Source: Streptomyces gilvus (lineage in GTDB: Bacteria > Actinomycetota > Actinomycetes > Streptomycetales > Streptomycetaceae). From it: a DNA stretch of 33,028 nt. This document shows, piece by piece, positions 15,722-22,039 of the stretch. The notes beneath the pieces are model-generated. The model saw nothing but the letters and a program-made list of their open reading frames with translations. It was not told the origin of the DNA and made no database searches. Position 1 is the first letter of the stretch; each line of letters starts with the position of its first letter. The stretch lies in contig NZ_JAKWBE010000051.1 in NCBI RefSeq assembly GCF_022513565.1, forward strand, positions 1 through 33,028, in the 5' to 3' direction. A program made the position numbers and the translations under genes.

Positions 15722-16407
15722 GTGCAGCCACAGTATCGGGGCGGGCGCGGCAGGTCTCACTCTCCCGGAGGTCGCGCCACTCGACACCTCCCTCGCGGTG
15801 GTGCAGTCACTGCCCACGCGTCCGCAAGCTGCCGTGGCCCTCTCGCAAACCGTCGTGCTCCCGCCGACAGACCGGTGACCGGTGAACACCACCGGGCAGT
15901 TCGCCAGGGAGGCGAACGTGGCCATTCCCCAGGTCGGCCTGGCGGCGCTGACCTGGGCAACGTCGGTGGATCGAACTTGAAGGGCCGGCGCCTCAACGTC
16001 CAGGCGGACGGTGCGACGCACCAGTCCTATGGCGACACCAGGTGCTGGTACCGCAGGTGGCACAACTGGTCGACATGAGCGAGGAACAGCTCAAGGCCTG
16101 GATCGGCACCCTCGCCCCGGCCAGAGCCGTCAGAATCCAACGGGCCTGCCCCCTCGCCATCTTCGACCGTTACCTGCGCCACCTCCGCGACCGCCTGCCC
16201 GACGGCCCCTCGCGGGCCTTCCCCGACGTGCGCTACTCGCCGTAGCGAAAACACCGGTCGGCGTACGCCACCCCGCGCTCCCCGCACACGGCAATGAACT
16301 ATGCACGAACACTGCCGGGACCTGGCAATGATCTTCTGCCCGACGTGGATGACAATCGCCGAATGTCCTTGCCCCTGACTCGTTCCACCGACCAGAAAGG
16401 CTTACCT
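15722..16407. other. Long gap with weakly coding fragments
   Basis: Almost 690 bases separate the phosphotransferase gene from the ALF-repeat gene. Apart from the doubtful short frame at 16075-16245, several frames show short coding-like patches (for example plus-strand around 15940-16020) broken by stops, without a recognisable family. This looks like decayed DNA. The promoters of the two divergent genes must lie at its ends. Confidence 0.4.
16075..16245 (+). CDS. Doubtful short ORF, unknown
   Basis: A 56-codon frame from ATG 16075 encodes MSEEQLKAWIGTLAPARAV followed by a basic, helix-prone segment and ends RAFPDVRYSP. The same frame continues upstream for about 11 more codons (VLVPQVAQLVD) that look equally protein-like, so it may be the tail of a longer lost gene. 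The ribosome-binding site is poor. I do not recognise the family. Confidence 0.22.
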   Translation: MSEEQLKAWIGTLAPARAVRIQRACPLAIFDRYLRHLRDRLPDGPSRAFPDVRYSP

Positions 16408-17022
16408 GTGAGATTGGCCCGCGCCGCACTGTCCGTCGCCGCCGTCGCTCTGACACCGACGCTGCTGCTCACCACGCCCGCCTTCGCCTCCGACACGATC
16501 GGCACCTCGTCCACCGGCGCGGTGACGGCGTCGGACTCCATCGACCCGACCACGCCGGTATCCGAGATGTCCGACGACGACGTTCGGGTGGCGATCCTGC
16601 GTATCATCGCCGACCCCGCCACCGGACGCGCCGTCCGCGCCGCCGCGCAGGCGGCCATGGACGGAACCATCGCCGACCAGCGGTACTTCCTGGAGACGGG
16701 GCGCCGGCAGGCCCAGGCCGAGGACGACCGGGTCGCCGTCGCCCGCATCCTGTACCTCGCGCAGCAGAACGGCAGCAAGGCGGTCGTCCGCCAGGCCAGT
16801 GCCGCCCTGGACGCCGGCACCCCCGAGGCCCTGCGCGCCTTCCTGGAGACCGGCTACCGCCTCGCCCAGGCGGAGGACGACCGCGTCGCCATCGCCCGCA
16901 TCCTCGCCGACCCGGCCACCAGCGACGCCGTCCGCGTAGCAGCCCAGGCGGCCCTCGACGACGGCTCCCCAGAAGCGCTGCGGTACTTCCTCGAGCACGG
17001 CCGCTACGAGGTAAGCGCCTGA
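16408..17022 (+). CDS. Secreted ALF-repeat protein
   Basis: This 204-residue protein has a signal peptide (basic start MRLARAAL, hydrophobic core, AFA before Ser-Asp at about residue 27) and three tandem helical repeats of about 48-52 residues. Each repeat follows the pattern DDRVAIARILADPATSDAV, then AAQAALDDGSPEALR and YFLETG. These ALF repeats are abundant in secreted or cell-surface Streptomyces proteins, often with toxins or peptidases; here the protein consists of repeats only. GTG 16408 is preferred because AGAAAGG ends 7 bases upstream and it places the signal peptide exactly at the N-terminus. An upstream ATG at 16363 lacks these features. Function unknown; a binding role is likely. 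Confidence 0.83.
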   Translation: MRLARAALSVAAVALTPTLLLTTPAFASDTIGTSSTGAVTASDSIDPTTPVSEMSDDDVRVAILRIIADPATGRAVRAAAQAAMDGTIADQRYFLETGRRQAQAEDDRVAVARILYLAQQNGSKAVVRQASAALDAGTPEALRAFLETGYRLAQAEDDRVAIARILADPATSDAVRVAAQAALDDGSPEALRYFLEHGRYEVSA

Positions 17023-17033
17023 GTTGTTCGATC

Positions 17034-17089
17034 TGGGATGACCTGGAGCGACGCGGCTTTGAGGCGGAGGGGTGTGATACGTCATCCCA
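17034..17089. repeat. 9 bp inverted repeat between convergent genes
   Basis: TGGGATGAC (17034-17042) and GTCATCCCA (17081-17089) are perfect inverted copies 38 bases apart. They lie between the stops of the ALF-repeat gene and the carotenoid oxygenase gene. The large loop is unusual for a terminator, so an operator pair or a mobile-element trace is also possible. Confidence 0.45.
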
Positions 17090-17153
17090 CGATCCACCCC
17101 ACGTCCCCGCCCCATACGCGGACACCGCACTCTTCACCACGCAGGCCACGATC

Positions 17154-18665
17154 TCAGGCGTCTGGGATCCAGCTGCCGTGGAATCCCAGTGGTACGCGGC
17201 CGGGGAGATGGATCCGGGCCAGGGGACGGCAGTCGAACTCCTGGGCGGAGAGGATCACCAGGTCGGTGGCGCCGCGGTGGGGGTCGTTGACGTACGACAG
17301 GATGTAACCGTCGTCCTCGGCGCGCGAGCCGTGCCGGGGGACGAACACCGGCTCGCTGGCCGCAGCTCCCTCGGGAAAGCGGTGCAGCTGCTTGCTGCCT
17401 CGCAGCATGTCGTGCTTGACGAGGTGGTTGGTGAACTTCTGGTCCGGCGGCACGCCGTCGACGGTCTCGTAGGCGCGCCACATCTCAGCCGCGCTCGCGG
17501 TGTAGGCGTAGCGGTGCCGGCGTGCGACGAGGGATTCGTTGATGCGGGGGAATTCCTGCGGACGGTCGTCCAGTCGGCTGCTGCGCACGCGGTCCGCGCG
17601 CGGGTGGATCGTCCAGCGGTCCAGCGCCGGGGCGCCGGTCGCGCAGGGGCCGCCCATGCCGCGGCCGGCGGCGTAGAACGGCGCGGGAAACCCGGTGTAC
17701 TCCACCACGACCGTGTCGCCCTCGTCGTATGCGTTGAGCGTGTGCGAGTAGTACACCGGGTCGATCTCGAACCAGCGCGTGGTGCCGCCGGTGCGGGGCA
17801 ACAGGCCGATGCGCATGGGATGTCCGTCGTTCCACACGTACGGCACGGCCGTGCCCGCCTCCGCGGCGGCTGCGTCGAAGGTGACCGGCACGTCCACGAT
17901 CACCACGTACTTCCCGGTGAGCGCGAAGTCGTGCATCATCGGCGCGTCCGCGACGGGAATCCGCGTGGTCCGGGCCACCCGGCCGGTCCGGTCGATCATG
18001 ATGTGCCGCACGTGGTCCCAGGTGGGGTAGTACGCGATGGCGTGCAACTCGTCGGCCGCCGCGTCGTACTTGGTGTGCGCGGTGAACGCGCCCTGAAGAG
18101 TGGAGCGGAAGTCATAGGGGCGCAGGGTGCCGAGCTCGCCATCCAGCTCGTACGGCAGCGGACCGCCCTCCTGCAGCGCCAGGATGCGCCCCTTGTACGG
18201 GATCACATGGGTGTTGCACGCGAAGTCGTCCGGCGGCACCTGCCCCGGATAGGTCTCCCTCAGCTTCGCCGTCACCTGTGACGAGCGGACCCAGCGATTG
18301 CGGTACCACTCCGCGCGTCCGCCGCGCAGCCGGACGCCGTGCACCATTCCGTCGCCGAGCATCCAGTGGTGGGCCCGGACATCCTCCAGGCCCAGCGCGT
18401 TGGGGCCGTTACGCAGGTAGCGACCGTCCAGGTCACGCGGGATGCGGCCGGTGACCGTGAGGTCAAAGGCGGTCAACTCCTCGGTGACCGGCGCGAAGGC
18501 CCCTTCCAGAAACGGCCTCCCCCCGCGCGTGCCCGTCTCGCCGGTCACGGGGCCCGCCTGCGCCGCAGCTGTGTAGAGACTGGGCACGAGGCCGCTCCCA
18601 ACCACTCCGCCCGCTGCCGCAGCCGCGGCCCCTTTGAGAAGTGTCCGCCGCGTGTGACTGACCAT
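17154..18665 (-). CDS. Carotenoid oxygenase (RPE65/CCD family), Tat-exported
   Basis: The 503-residue product starts with a twin-arginine signal, HTRRTLLKG, and an Ala/Gly-rich hydrophobic stretch (to about residue 36). The rest is a carotenoid cleavage dioxygenase seven-blade propeller. The four iron-binding histidines are all visible: H197 in TAHTKYD, H245 in MMHDFALT, H308 in YYSHTLNAYD and H496 in GFHGSW near the C-terminus. The family cleaves double bonds of carotenoids, apocarotenoids or lignin-derived stilbenes with a mononuclear Fe(II). Export suggests an extracellular substrate such as lignostilbenes or plant apocarotenoids, but this is inference. ATG 18665 has GGGGAAG upstream. No carotenoid biosynthesis genes are in the window. 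A 13 bp hairpin lies about 100 bases upstream. Confidence 0.9.
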   Translation of the reverse strand: MVSHTRRTLLKGAAAAAAGGVVGSGLVPSLYTAAAQAGPVTGETGTRGGRPFLEGAFAPVTEELTAFDLTVTGRIPRDLDGRYLRNGPNALGLEDVRAHHWMLGDGMVHGVRLRGGRAEWYRNRWVRSSQVTAKLRETYPGQVPPDDFACNTHVIPYKGRILALQEGGPLPYELDGELGTLRPYDFRSTLQGAFTAHTKYDAAADELHAIAYYPTWDHVRHIMIDRTGRVARTTRIPVADAPMMHDFALTGKYVVIVDVPVTFDAAAAEAGTAVPYVWNDGHPMRIGLLPRTGGTTRWFEIDPVYYSHTLNAYDEGDTVVVEYTGFPAPFYAAGRGMGGPCATGAPALDRWTIHPRADRVRSSRLDDRPQEFPRINESLVARRHRYAYTASAAEMWRAYETVDGVPPDQKFTNHLVKHDMLRGSKQLHRFPEGAAASEPVFVPRHGSRAEDDGYILSYVNDPHRGATDLVILSAQEFDCRPLARIHLPGRVPLGFHGSWIPDA

Positions 18666-18766
18666 GATGCTTCCCCGTTCCGATGCCGATGCCTACGGCC
18701 GCGTGGTGGGCCGACGCGGCAAGCCTCCTGCTTCGTCGCCCGTCGAGCAGTTGGCCCAGGTGCCGG

Positions 18767-18796
18767 ATCGGGGGTGGTGACAGCACCACCCCCGAT
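18767..18796. terminator. Strong 13 bp hairpin in a divergent intergenic region
   Basis: A perfect 13 bp stem (18767-18779 with 18784-18796) with the loop ACAG stands 102 bases upstream of the carotenoid oxygenase start. On the plus strand it is followed by a pyrimidine-rich tract (GCTCCTTCTCGTCTTCC). It looks like an intrinsic terminator, yet no gene pointing into it survives. It may insulate the two divergent genes, attenuate the oxygenase transcript, or be left from a deleted gene. Confidence 0.6.
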
Positions 18797-19009
18797 GCTC
18801 CTTCTCGTCTTCCATGCTCGGCGTGGGCCGGCGGCCGAATGGTCCGCTTCGGCCGGGGCCTTCGGGCGGCGTCGCTGTGCAGAGACAGGAGGGACACAGG
18901 GGCCATGACCCGCCTGGCCCGCCACGAGCGCGCAAAAACCGCTTGGTGGACCACCGCGACCGCTGCTACGTTTCCGAAGGCCGTGCGAGTGATTGAGGAG
19001 GTGGTACCC

Positions 19010-19063
19010 GTGAACGCAGTATCGACATGGGTGCTCCCCTCCGGGGTCACGGTCGGGCGATAG
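19010..19063 (+). CDS. Putative 17-residue leader peptide (uORF)
   Basis: A short ORF, VNAVSTWVLPSGVTVGR, starts at GTG 19010 and is preceded by an almost perfect Shine-Dalgarno GAGGAGGT (18995-19002) at 7 bases, stronger than most in this window. It ends at TAG 19061-19063, exactly where the left arm of the hairpin enclosing the ribosome-binding site of the hydrolase begins, and 44 bases before that gene. Position, strong start signal and short length fit a regulatory leader whose translation controls opening of the hairpin, as in erm-type translational attenuation. Its CTCCC (19034-19038) can also pair with GGGAG (19071-19075) of the hairpin. I do not recognise the peptide as a described leader. 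Confidence 0.55.
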   Translation: MNAVSTWVLPSGVTVGR

Positions 19064-19107
19064 GTCGTCCGGGAGCGCCGTTGTGTGCACTCCCGAAAGG
19101 CACGACC
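19063..19107 (+). promoter_or_regulatory. Hairpin sequestering the hydrolase ribosome-binding site
   Basis: Two nested perfect 6 bp stems are visible: an outer stem 19063-19068 with 19102-19107 and an inner stem 19070-19075 with 19090-19095. The hydrolase Shine-Dalgarno GAAAGG (19095-19100) lies in the right arm between the two stems, and the structure ends at the base before the ATG at 19108. In the closed form the site should be hidden. A ribosome stalled on the leader ORF would cover or displace the left arm. An alternative pairing with the leader coding region is possible. Confidence 0.55.
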
Positions 19108-19839
19108 ATGCATTTCACTTCTGAACGGCGCCTCGACGACGGCGTCCTCGAGCGCGCATTCACCCTCGGTGAGATCCCCGGCATCCTGTGGACGCCCGGA
19201 TCCGCTTCCGCACCGGTGCCGTTGATCCTGCTCGGCCATCCCGGCGGACTGAAGAAGATGTACCCCCGGCTGGCGGGGCGGGCCCAGCACTCCGCGGCGG
19301 AGGGTTTCGCCACGGCCACCATCGAACTCCCTGGGAGCGGTGACCGGCCCCGTTTGCCCGTCGCCGAGCAGGCCCGCGCCGACCTACGCCGGGCGCTGGA
19401 GGCCGGCGAGCCAGTCAGCGACGAGATCATCGACGCCCTGATCCTTCCCCTGGTCGAGAAGGCGGTTCCGGAATGGCAGGCCGCCCTGGACGCGCTCCTT
19501 GCGCTACCGGAGATCGGCGGCCCGGTCGGCTACTCGGGGGGAGTGATCTCCATCGGTGTCAGGCTGGCGGTGGTCGAACCGCGCATCGCGGCCGCCGGTC
19601 TGTTCGCCGGGAGTTTCATCCCTCGCGCCATGTTCGAGGAGGCCCGCCGGGTCACCATTCCGCTGCACGTCCTGCTCCAGTGGGACGACGAAGGCAACGA
19701 CCGGCAGGCCGCCCTGGATCTGTTCGACGCCTTCGGCTCCAAGGAGAAGTCCCTGAACGCCAATATGGGCGGCCACACCGGCGTCCCGCAGTTCGCAGGG
19801 GAAGACGCGGCCCGTTTCTTCACCCGGCACCTGAAGTGA
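19108..19839 (+). CDS. Alpha/beta hydrolase (dienelactone-hydrolase/esterase type) behind a leader ORF
   Basis: The 243-residue soluble protein has an alpha/beta hydrolase fold. PLILLGHPGG (39-47) forms the oxyanion region. GYSGG holds the nucleophile S143. QWDDEGN supplies the acid (D193 or D194) and GGHTG the catalytic H223. This is an apparently complete triad in a compact enzyme without a large cap. ATG 19108 has GAAAGG upstream. The substrate is unknown. Because its ribosome-binding site lies in a hairpin downstream of a short ORF with a strong start signal, expression may be induced by ribosome stalling; a role in hydrolysing an ester or lactone antibiotic such as a macrolide would fit, but that is inference. 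A long hairpin downstream ends the transcript. Confidence 0.85.
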   Translation: MHFTSERRLDDGVLERAFTLGEIPGILWTPGSASAPVPLILLGHPGGLKKMYPRLAGRAQHSAAEGFATATIELPGSGDRPRLPVAEQARADLRRALEAGEPVSDEIIDALILPLVEKAVPEWQAALDALLALPEIGGPVGYSGGVISIGVRLAVVEPRIAAAGLFAGSFIPRAMFEEARRVTIPLHVLLQWDDEGNDRQAALDLFDAFGSKEKSLNANMGGHTGVPQFAGEDAARFFTRHLK

Positions 19840-19932
19840 GGCCGGGCCGTCAGGCAACCAGCACACGGTAGGCCGCGCTGACCGGGATGCTGTCCATCGA
19901 GGGCAGGTTCCGGCGCTCTTGTGCCGATCATG

Positions 19933-19967
19933 CCGCGGGCCTCTGCCAGTTGGGCAGGGGCCCGCGG
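19933..19967 (+). terminator. Hairpin terminator after the alpha/beta hydrolase gene
   Basis: A 9 bp stem (19933-19941 with 19959-19967) continues, after a single T/G position, into a 5 bp stem (19943-19947 with 19953-19957) with a 5-base loop. It lies 93 bases after the hydrolase stop and is one of the strongest hairpins in the window. Confidence 0.7.
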
Positions 19968-20079
19968 TGCCCGGGTGTTCGGCTTCGAGCTTGAATTCCT
20001 CACCGGACGGATCTCCCGCAGCGCCTGCTGGACCCGAGGTGTCATTCCGATGTGATCAGATGTCGCTGGGAGAAAGGGC

Positions 20080-20499
20080 ATGGCGATGGACGAAGACGAG
20101 TGCCTTGATCGTTACGGTCTGCACCCTGTCGGCGTGGGCCTCGACGAGGTTCGCGGGCTGCTCGGAGAGCAGATCCGGCTGGAGCGGCAGGCTCAAGGAC
20201 GCGGCGACACCGAGCTGATGAAGTTGTGCTGCGTGCAGTTGTTCAACGTCGGCAGTCTCGACGACGTCCTGCTCGTCTGGGAGGCCAAGTCCGCCAGCAT
20301 GGACGCCGCCTGCTCGATCGACATCCAGTTGTTGTGCGGTAGCGGACTGGCCAGAACGAAGGCGTACCTGTTGCAGCAGCGTCTCCCCGAAGCCGAAGCG
20401 GCGCTTCAGCGATTGCTTGACTGCGAGAAGGCTGGCGACTTCGAAGACTTCTCGGTCGAGGGACAATCCGCCCAGTACGCCGCCTACTACACACCGTGA
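20080..20499 (+). CDS. Hypothetical protein of 139 residues beside a SUKH-type gene
   Basis: This acidic, helical soluble protein (139 residues) carries two helical segments, one around LDEVRGLLGEQIRLERQAQ and one around TKAYLLQQRLPEAEAALQRL that resembles a TPR helix pair. I do not recognise a named domain. GGGAG (20068-20072) precedes ATG 20080 by 7 bases; ATG 20086 is also possible, with AAAGGG before it. The gene converges tail-to-tail on a SUKH-type gene with 16 bases between. Such small proteins next to SUKH proteins are often part of immunity or polymorphic-toxin loci, but no toxin is visible here. Confidence 0.7.
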   Translation: MAMDEDECLDRYGLHPVGVGLDEVRGLLGEQIRLERQAQGRGDTELMKLCCVQLFNVGSLDDVLLVWEAKSASMDAACSIDIQLLCGSGLARTKAYLLQQRLPEAEAALQRLLDCEKAGDFEDFSVEGQSAQYAAYYTP

Positions 20500-20515
20500 A
20501 GCGCAAGCGGGCGGG

Positions 20516-20836
20516 TCAGAGCGATTCGATCCAGGATGCGAAGTCCGCGGACTCGACTTCGAAGTCTTCAGGATCCAGGTCGCCCAGATCTGAGGAATAC
20601 ACGGCCGAGTCCGGATCGTCGGCACCCAGGAGGAACCCGCGGCCTCCACTGTCATCGCCGATGAGAAGGAACCCCGGTGCATACCGGGCGACTTCGTAGG
20701 TGGTGTTGCGTTCGCCGATACAGTCGGCTGAGTAGACGGTCACGCCGGCATCAGTCATCAAGCCGTCCGTCATCTCCCACAAGGCCGCCAGCGGGGTGGG
20801 AAGGCTGAACGCAATCTCGGCCCGAGCGCGCGCCAC
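20516..20836 (-). CDS. SUKH (SMI1/KNR4-like) family protein, N-terminus possibly frameshifted
   Basis: The product has SUKH features: FSLPTPLAALWEMTDGL, then APGFLLIGDDSGGRGFLL and an acidic C-terminus DLDPEDFEVESADFASWIES. SUKH proteins usually serve as immunity proteins or protein-binding modules. In this frame the only start is GTG 20836, without a ribosome-binding site and within a helix that normally lies about 25 residues into the protein. The frame upstream still reads like family sequence (AAAATPTDVARARAE) until a stop. ATG 20900 in another frame reads MKERGRQDGVGS and could be the true start, so a single frameshift near 20855-20865 may have broken the gene. An assembly error cannot be excluded. 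Confidence 0.68.
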   Translation of the reverse strand: MARARAEIAFSLPTPLAALWEMTDGLMTDAGVTVYSADCIGERNTTYEVARYAPGFLLIGDDSGGRGFLLGADDPDSAVYSSDLGDLDPEDFEVESADFASWIESL

Positions 20837-20996
20837 ATCAGTCGGCGTCGCCGCCGCTGCCCCGGGAACCGACTCCGTCCTGTCGACCTCGCTCCTTCAT
20901 CCTGCTCGACTCACAGCCCCGAAATCCCGTTCCACCGCCAGGTCGTAGCACGTCGTGATCAGGGCCCTCTACGGTGAGTTCTGCACGCGGCACTCT

Positions 20997-21584
20997 TTAG
21001 ACAACCGTGGCTGTGACTGGCCACGCCCCCCGATCCAGCAGATCGAGGACGAGTGCGGCGATGTTCCACGCGTCGTCCTCGCCGCGGTGATGGCGTCCCT
21101 CGAGCGGCAGTCCGGCGATCTGCAGGGCGCGGTCCATGCCGGGCTTCTTGCCCAGCCCGTAGGCCGTGGTGAACACGGCCTTGGCGTTGGTGTGGGTGCG
21201 CTCCGTCGGATAGCCGAAGGGGTAGGCCACTCCGTCGGCCTGGCTCTGCCGGGCGAACTGCCGGCGGTCGTACTCGCCCCAGCTCGTCCAGGGGCGCGTC
21301 CCGGCCCCGTACTCCTCGACGAGGATCCGGCATGCTTCGGAGAAGGTGACGCCCCGTTCCACGTCGGCTTGAGTCAGTCCGGTCAGCTCGGTGCAGAAGT
21401 CGCTCACCGTCGAGCGGGTGGGTCGTACCAGAACACGGTGCCGGGATACACGGCGCCGTGCCGGCACGTCCACGACGGTGAGACCGATCTCGATGATCTC
21501 GTGCACAGAACCGGGAGGCGGCTGTCCATCCCAACAGGTGGCTTCCACATCAATGACGTTCAGGAGGGTGGCTTTGTGGAGCAC
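20997..21584 (-). CDS. DEDDh 3'-5' exonuclease (ERI-1/KapD-like)
   Basis: The 195-residue protein is an RNase T/DnaQ-fold exonuclease. LLNVIDVEATCWDG gives ExoI Asp/Glu (D12, E14). SWGEYDRRQF gives the ExoII Asp (D106). GRHHRGEDDAWNIA gives ExoIII His and Asp (H166, D171), with the HRG-DDA-N pattern of the ERI-1/3'hExo group. All metal ligands are present, so it should be active on RNA or single-stranded DNA ends. GTG 21584 is the only start in frame that keeps the first motif, though it has no clear ribosome-binding site. No interacting neighbour is evident. Confidence 0.88.
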   Translation of the reverse strand: MLHKATLLNVIDVEATCWDGQPPPGSVHEIIEIGLTVVDVPARRRVSRHRVLVRPTRSTVSDFCTELTGLTQADVERGVTFSEACRILVEEYGAGTRPWTSWGEYDRRQFARQSQADGVAYPFGYPTERTHTNAKAVFTTAYGLGKKPGMDRALQIAGLPLEGRHHRGEDDAWNIAALVLDLLDRGAWPVTATVV

Positions 21585-21739
21585 GGGATCGAGCGTAGGG
21601 GCGCGAGCCCCGATTCAGCACCCCAATTTCCGCACGTCCGCGCCATCACCCGGCAGACTCCACGGACGACGCCGGCAAACCAGGCGTGAGTCTCCACGCC
21701 GCCGCGCGGTGATCGGTGTTGTCGGCTTGACCGCTCCTC

Positions 21740-21865
21740 CGCCCACACGTCGTGCAGGCCGACGTCGGCAAAGCGGCGCACGACGTCCTCGCCAAGATCG
21801 GCGCTCGTGACCGCGTCCAAGCGGTGATCTTCGCCTACGACACCGGACTCGTTCGACCGGCGTGA
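21740..21865 (+). pseudogene. LuxR-family response regulator, C-terminal remnant
   Basis: The last 41 codons of a frame read GKAAHDVLAKIGARDRVQAV, then IFAYDTGLVRPA and a stop. This matches the end of the NarL/LuxR DNA-binding domain (recognition helix, LAKLGLRDRVQAV, then the Y-x-GLVRP tail). The receiver domain and most of the HTH are absent, and no start or ribosome-binding site is seen. Confidence 0.65.
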
Positions 21866-21925
21866 ATGGCCGCCACCCGGATGACCCGGACTGCGTTCCG
21901 GGCGACCGGTGACCGTGTGCCGGAC

Positions 21926-22030
21926 TCAGGCCAGGGTCACCTCCACCGGCAGTCGCCTGACGCCGTTGACGAAGTTGGAGCGTACGCGCGGACCTCGTCG
22001 GTCAGGCGGATGGCGGCGAGGCGGGAGATG
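21926..22030 (-). pseudogene. Probable cytochrome P450 C-terminal remnant, frameshifted
   Basis: The minus strand ends in RSNFVNGVRRLPVEVTLA and a stop. The adjacent frame just upstream reads ISRLAAIRLTDEVRAYA. Joined by a one-base shift they resemble the final strand region of cytochromes P450, where an R-x-x-F-x-x-G segment is followed by LPV. The haem Cys region and the rest are missing. The assignment is tentative. Confidence 0.38.
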
Positions 22031-22039
22031 AGCTCCGGC

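Larger units (their letters stand above)
21585..22039. other. Gene-remnant gap between exonuclease and sensor kinase
   Basis: This 455-base region holds no intact gene. It contains a LuxR-type tail on the plus strand (21740-21865) and a P450-like tail on the minus strand (21926-22030). The rest shows nothing I can assign. Confidence 0.55.

Noticed and set aside
12006..18665. A secondary-metabolite cluster made of the methyltransferase, MFS, phosphotransferase and carotenoid oxygenase genes
   Set aside because: The genes are separated by remnants and long gaps, differ in direction and include no scaffold-building enzyme such as PKS, NRPS or terpene synthase.
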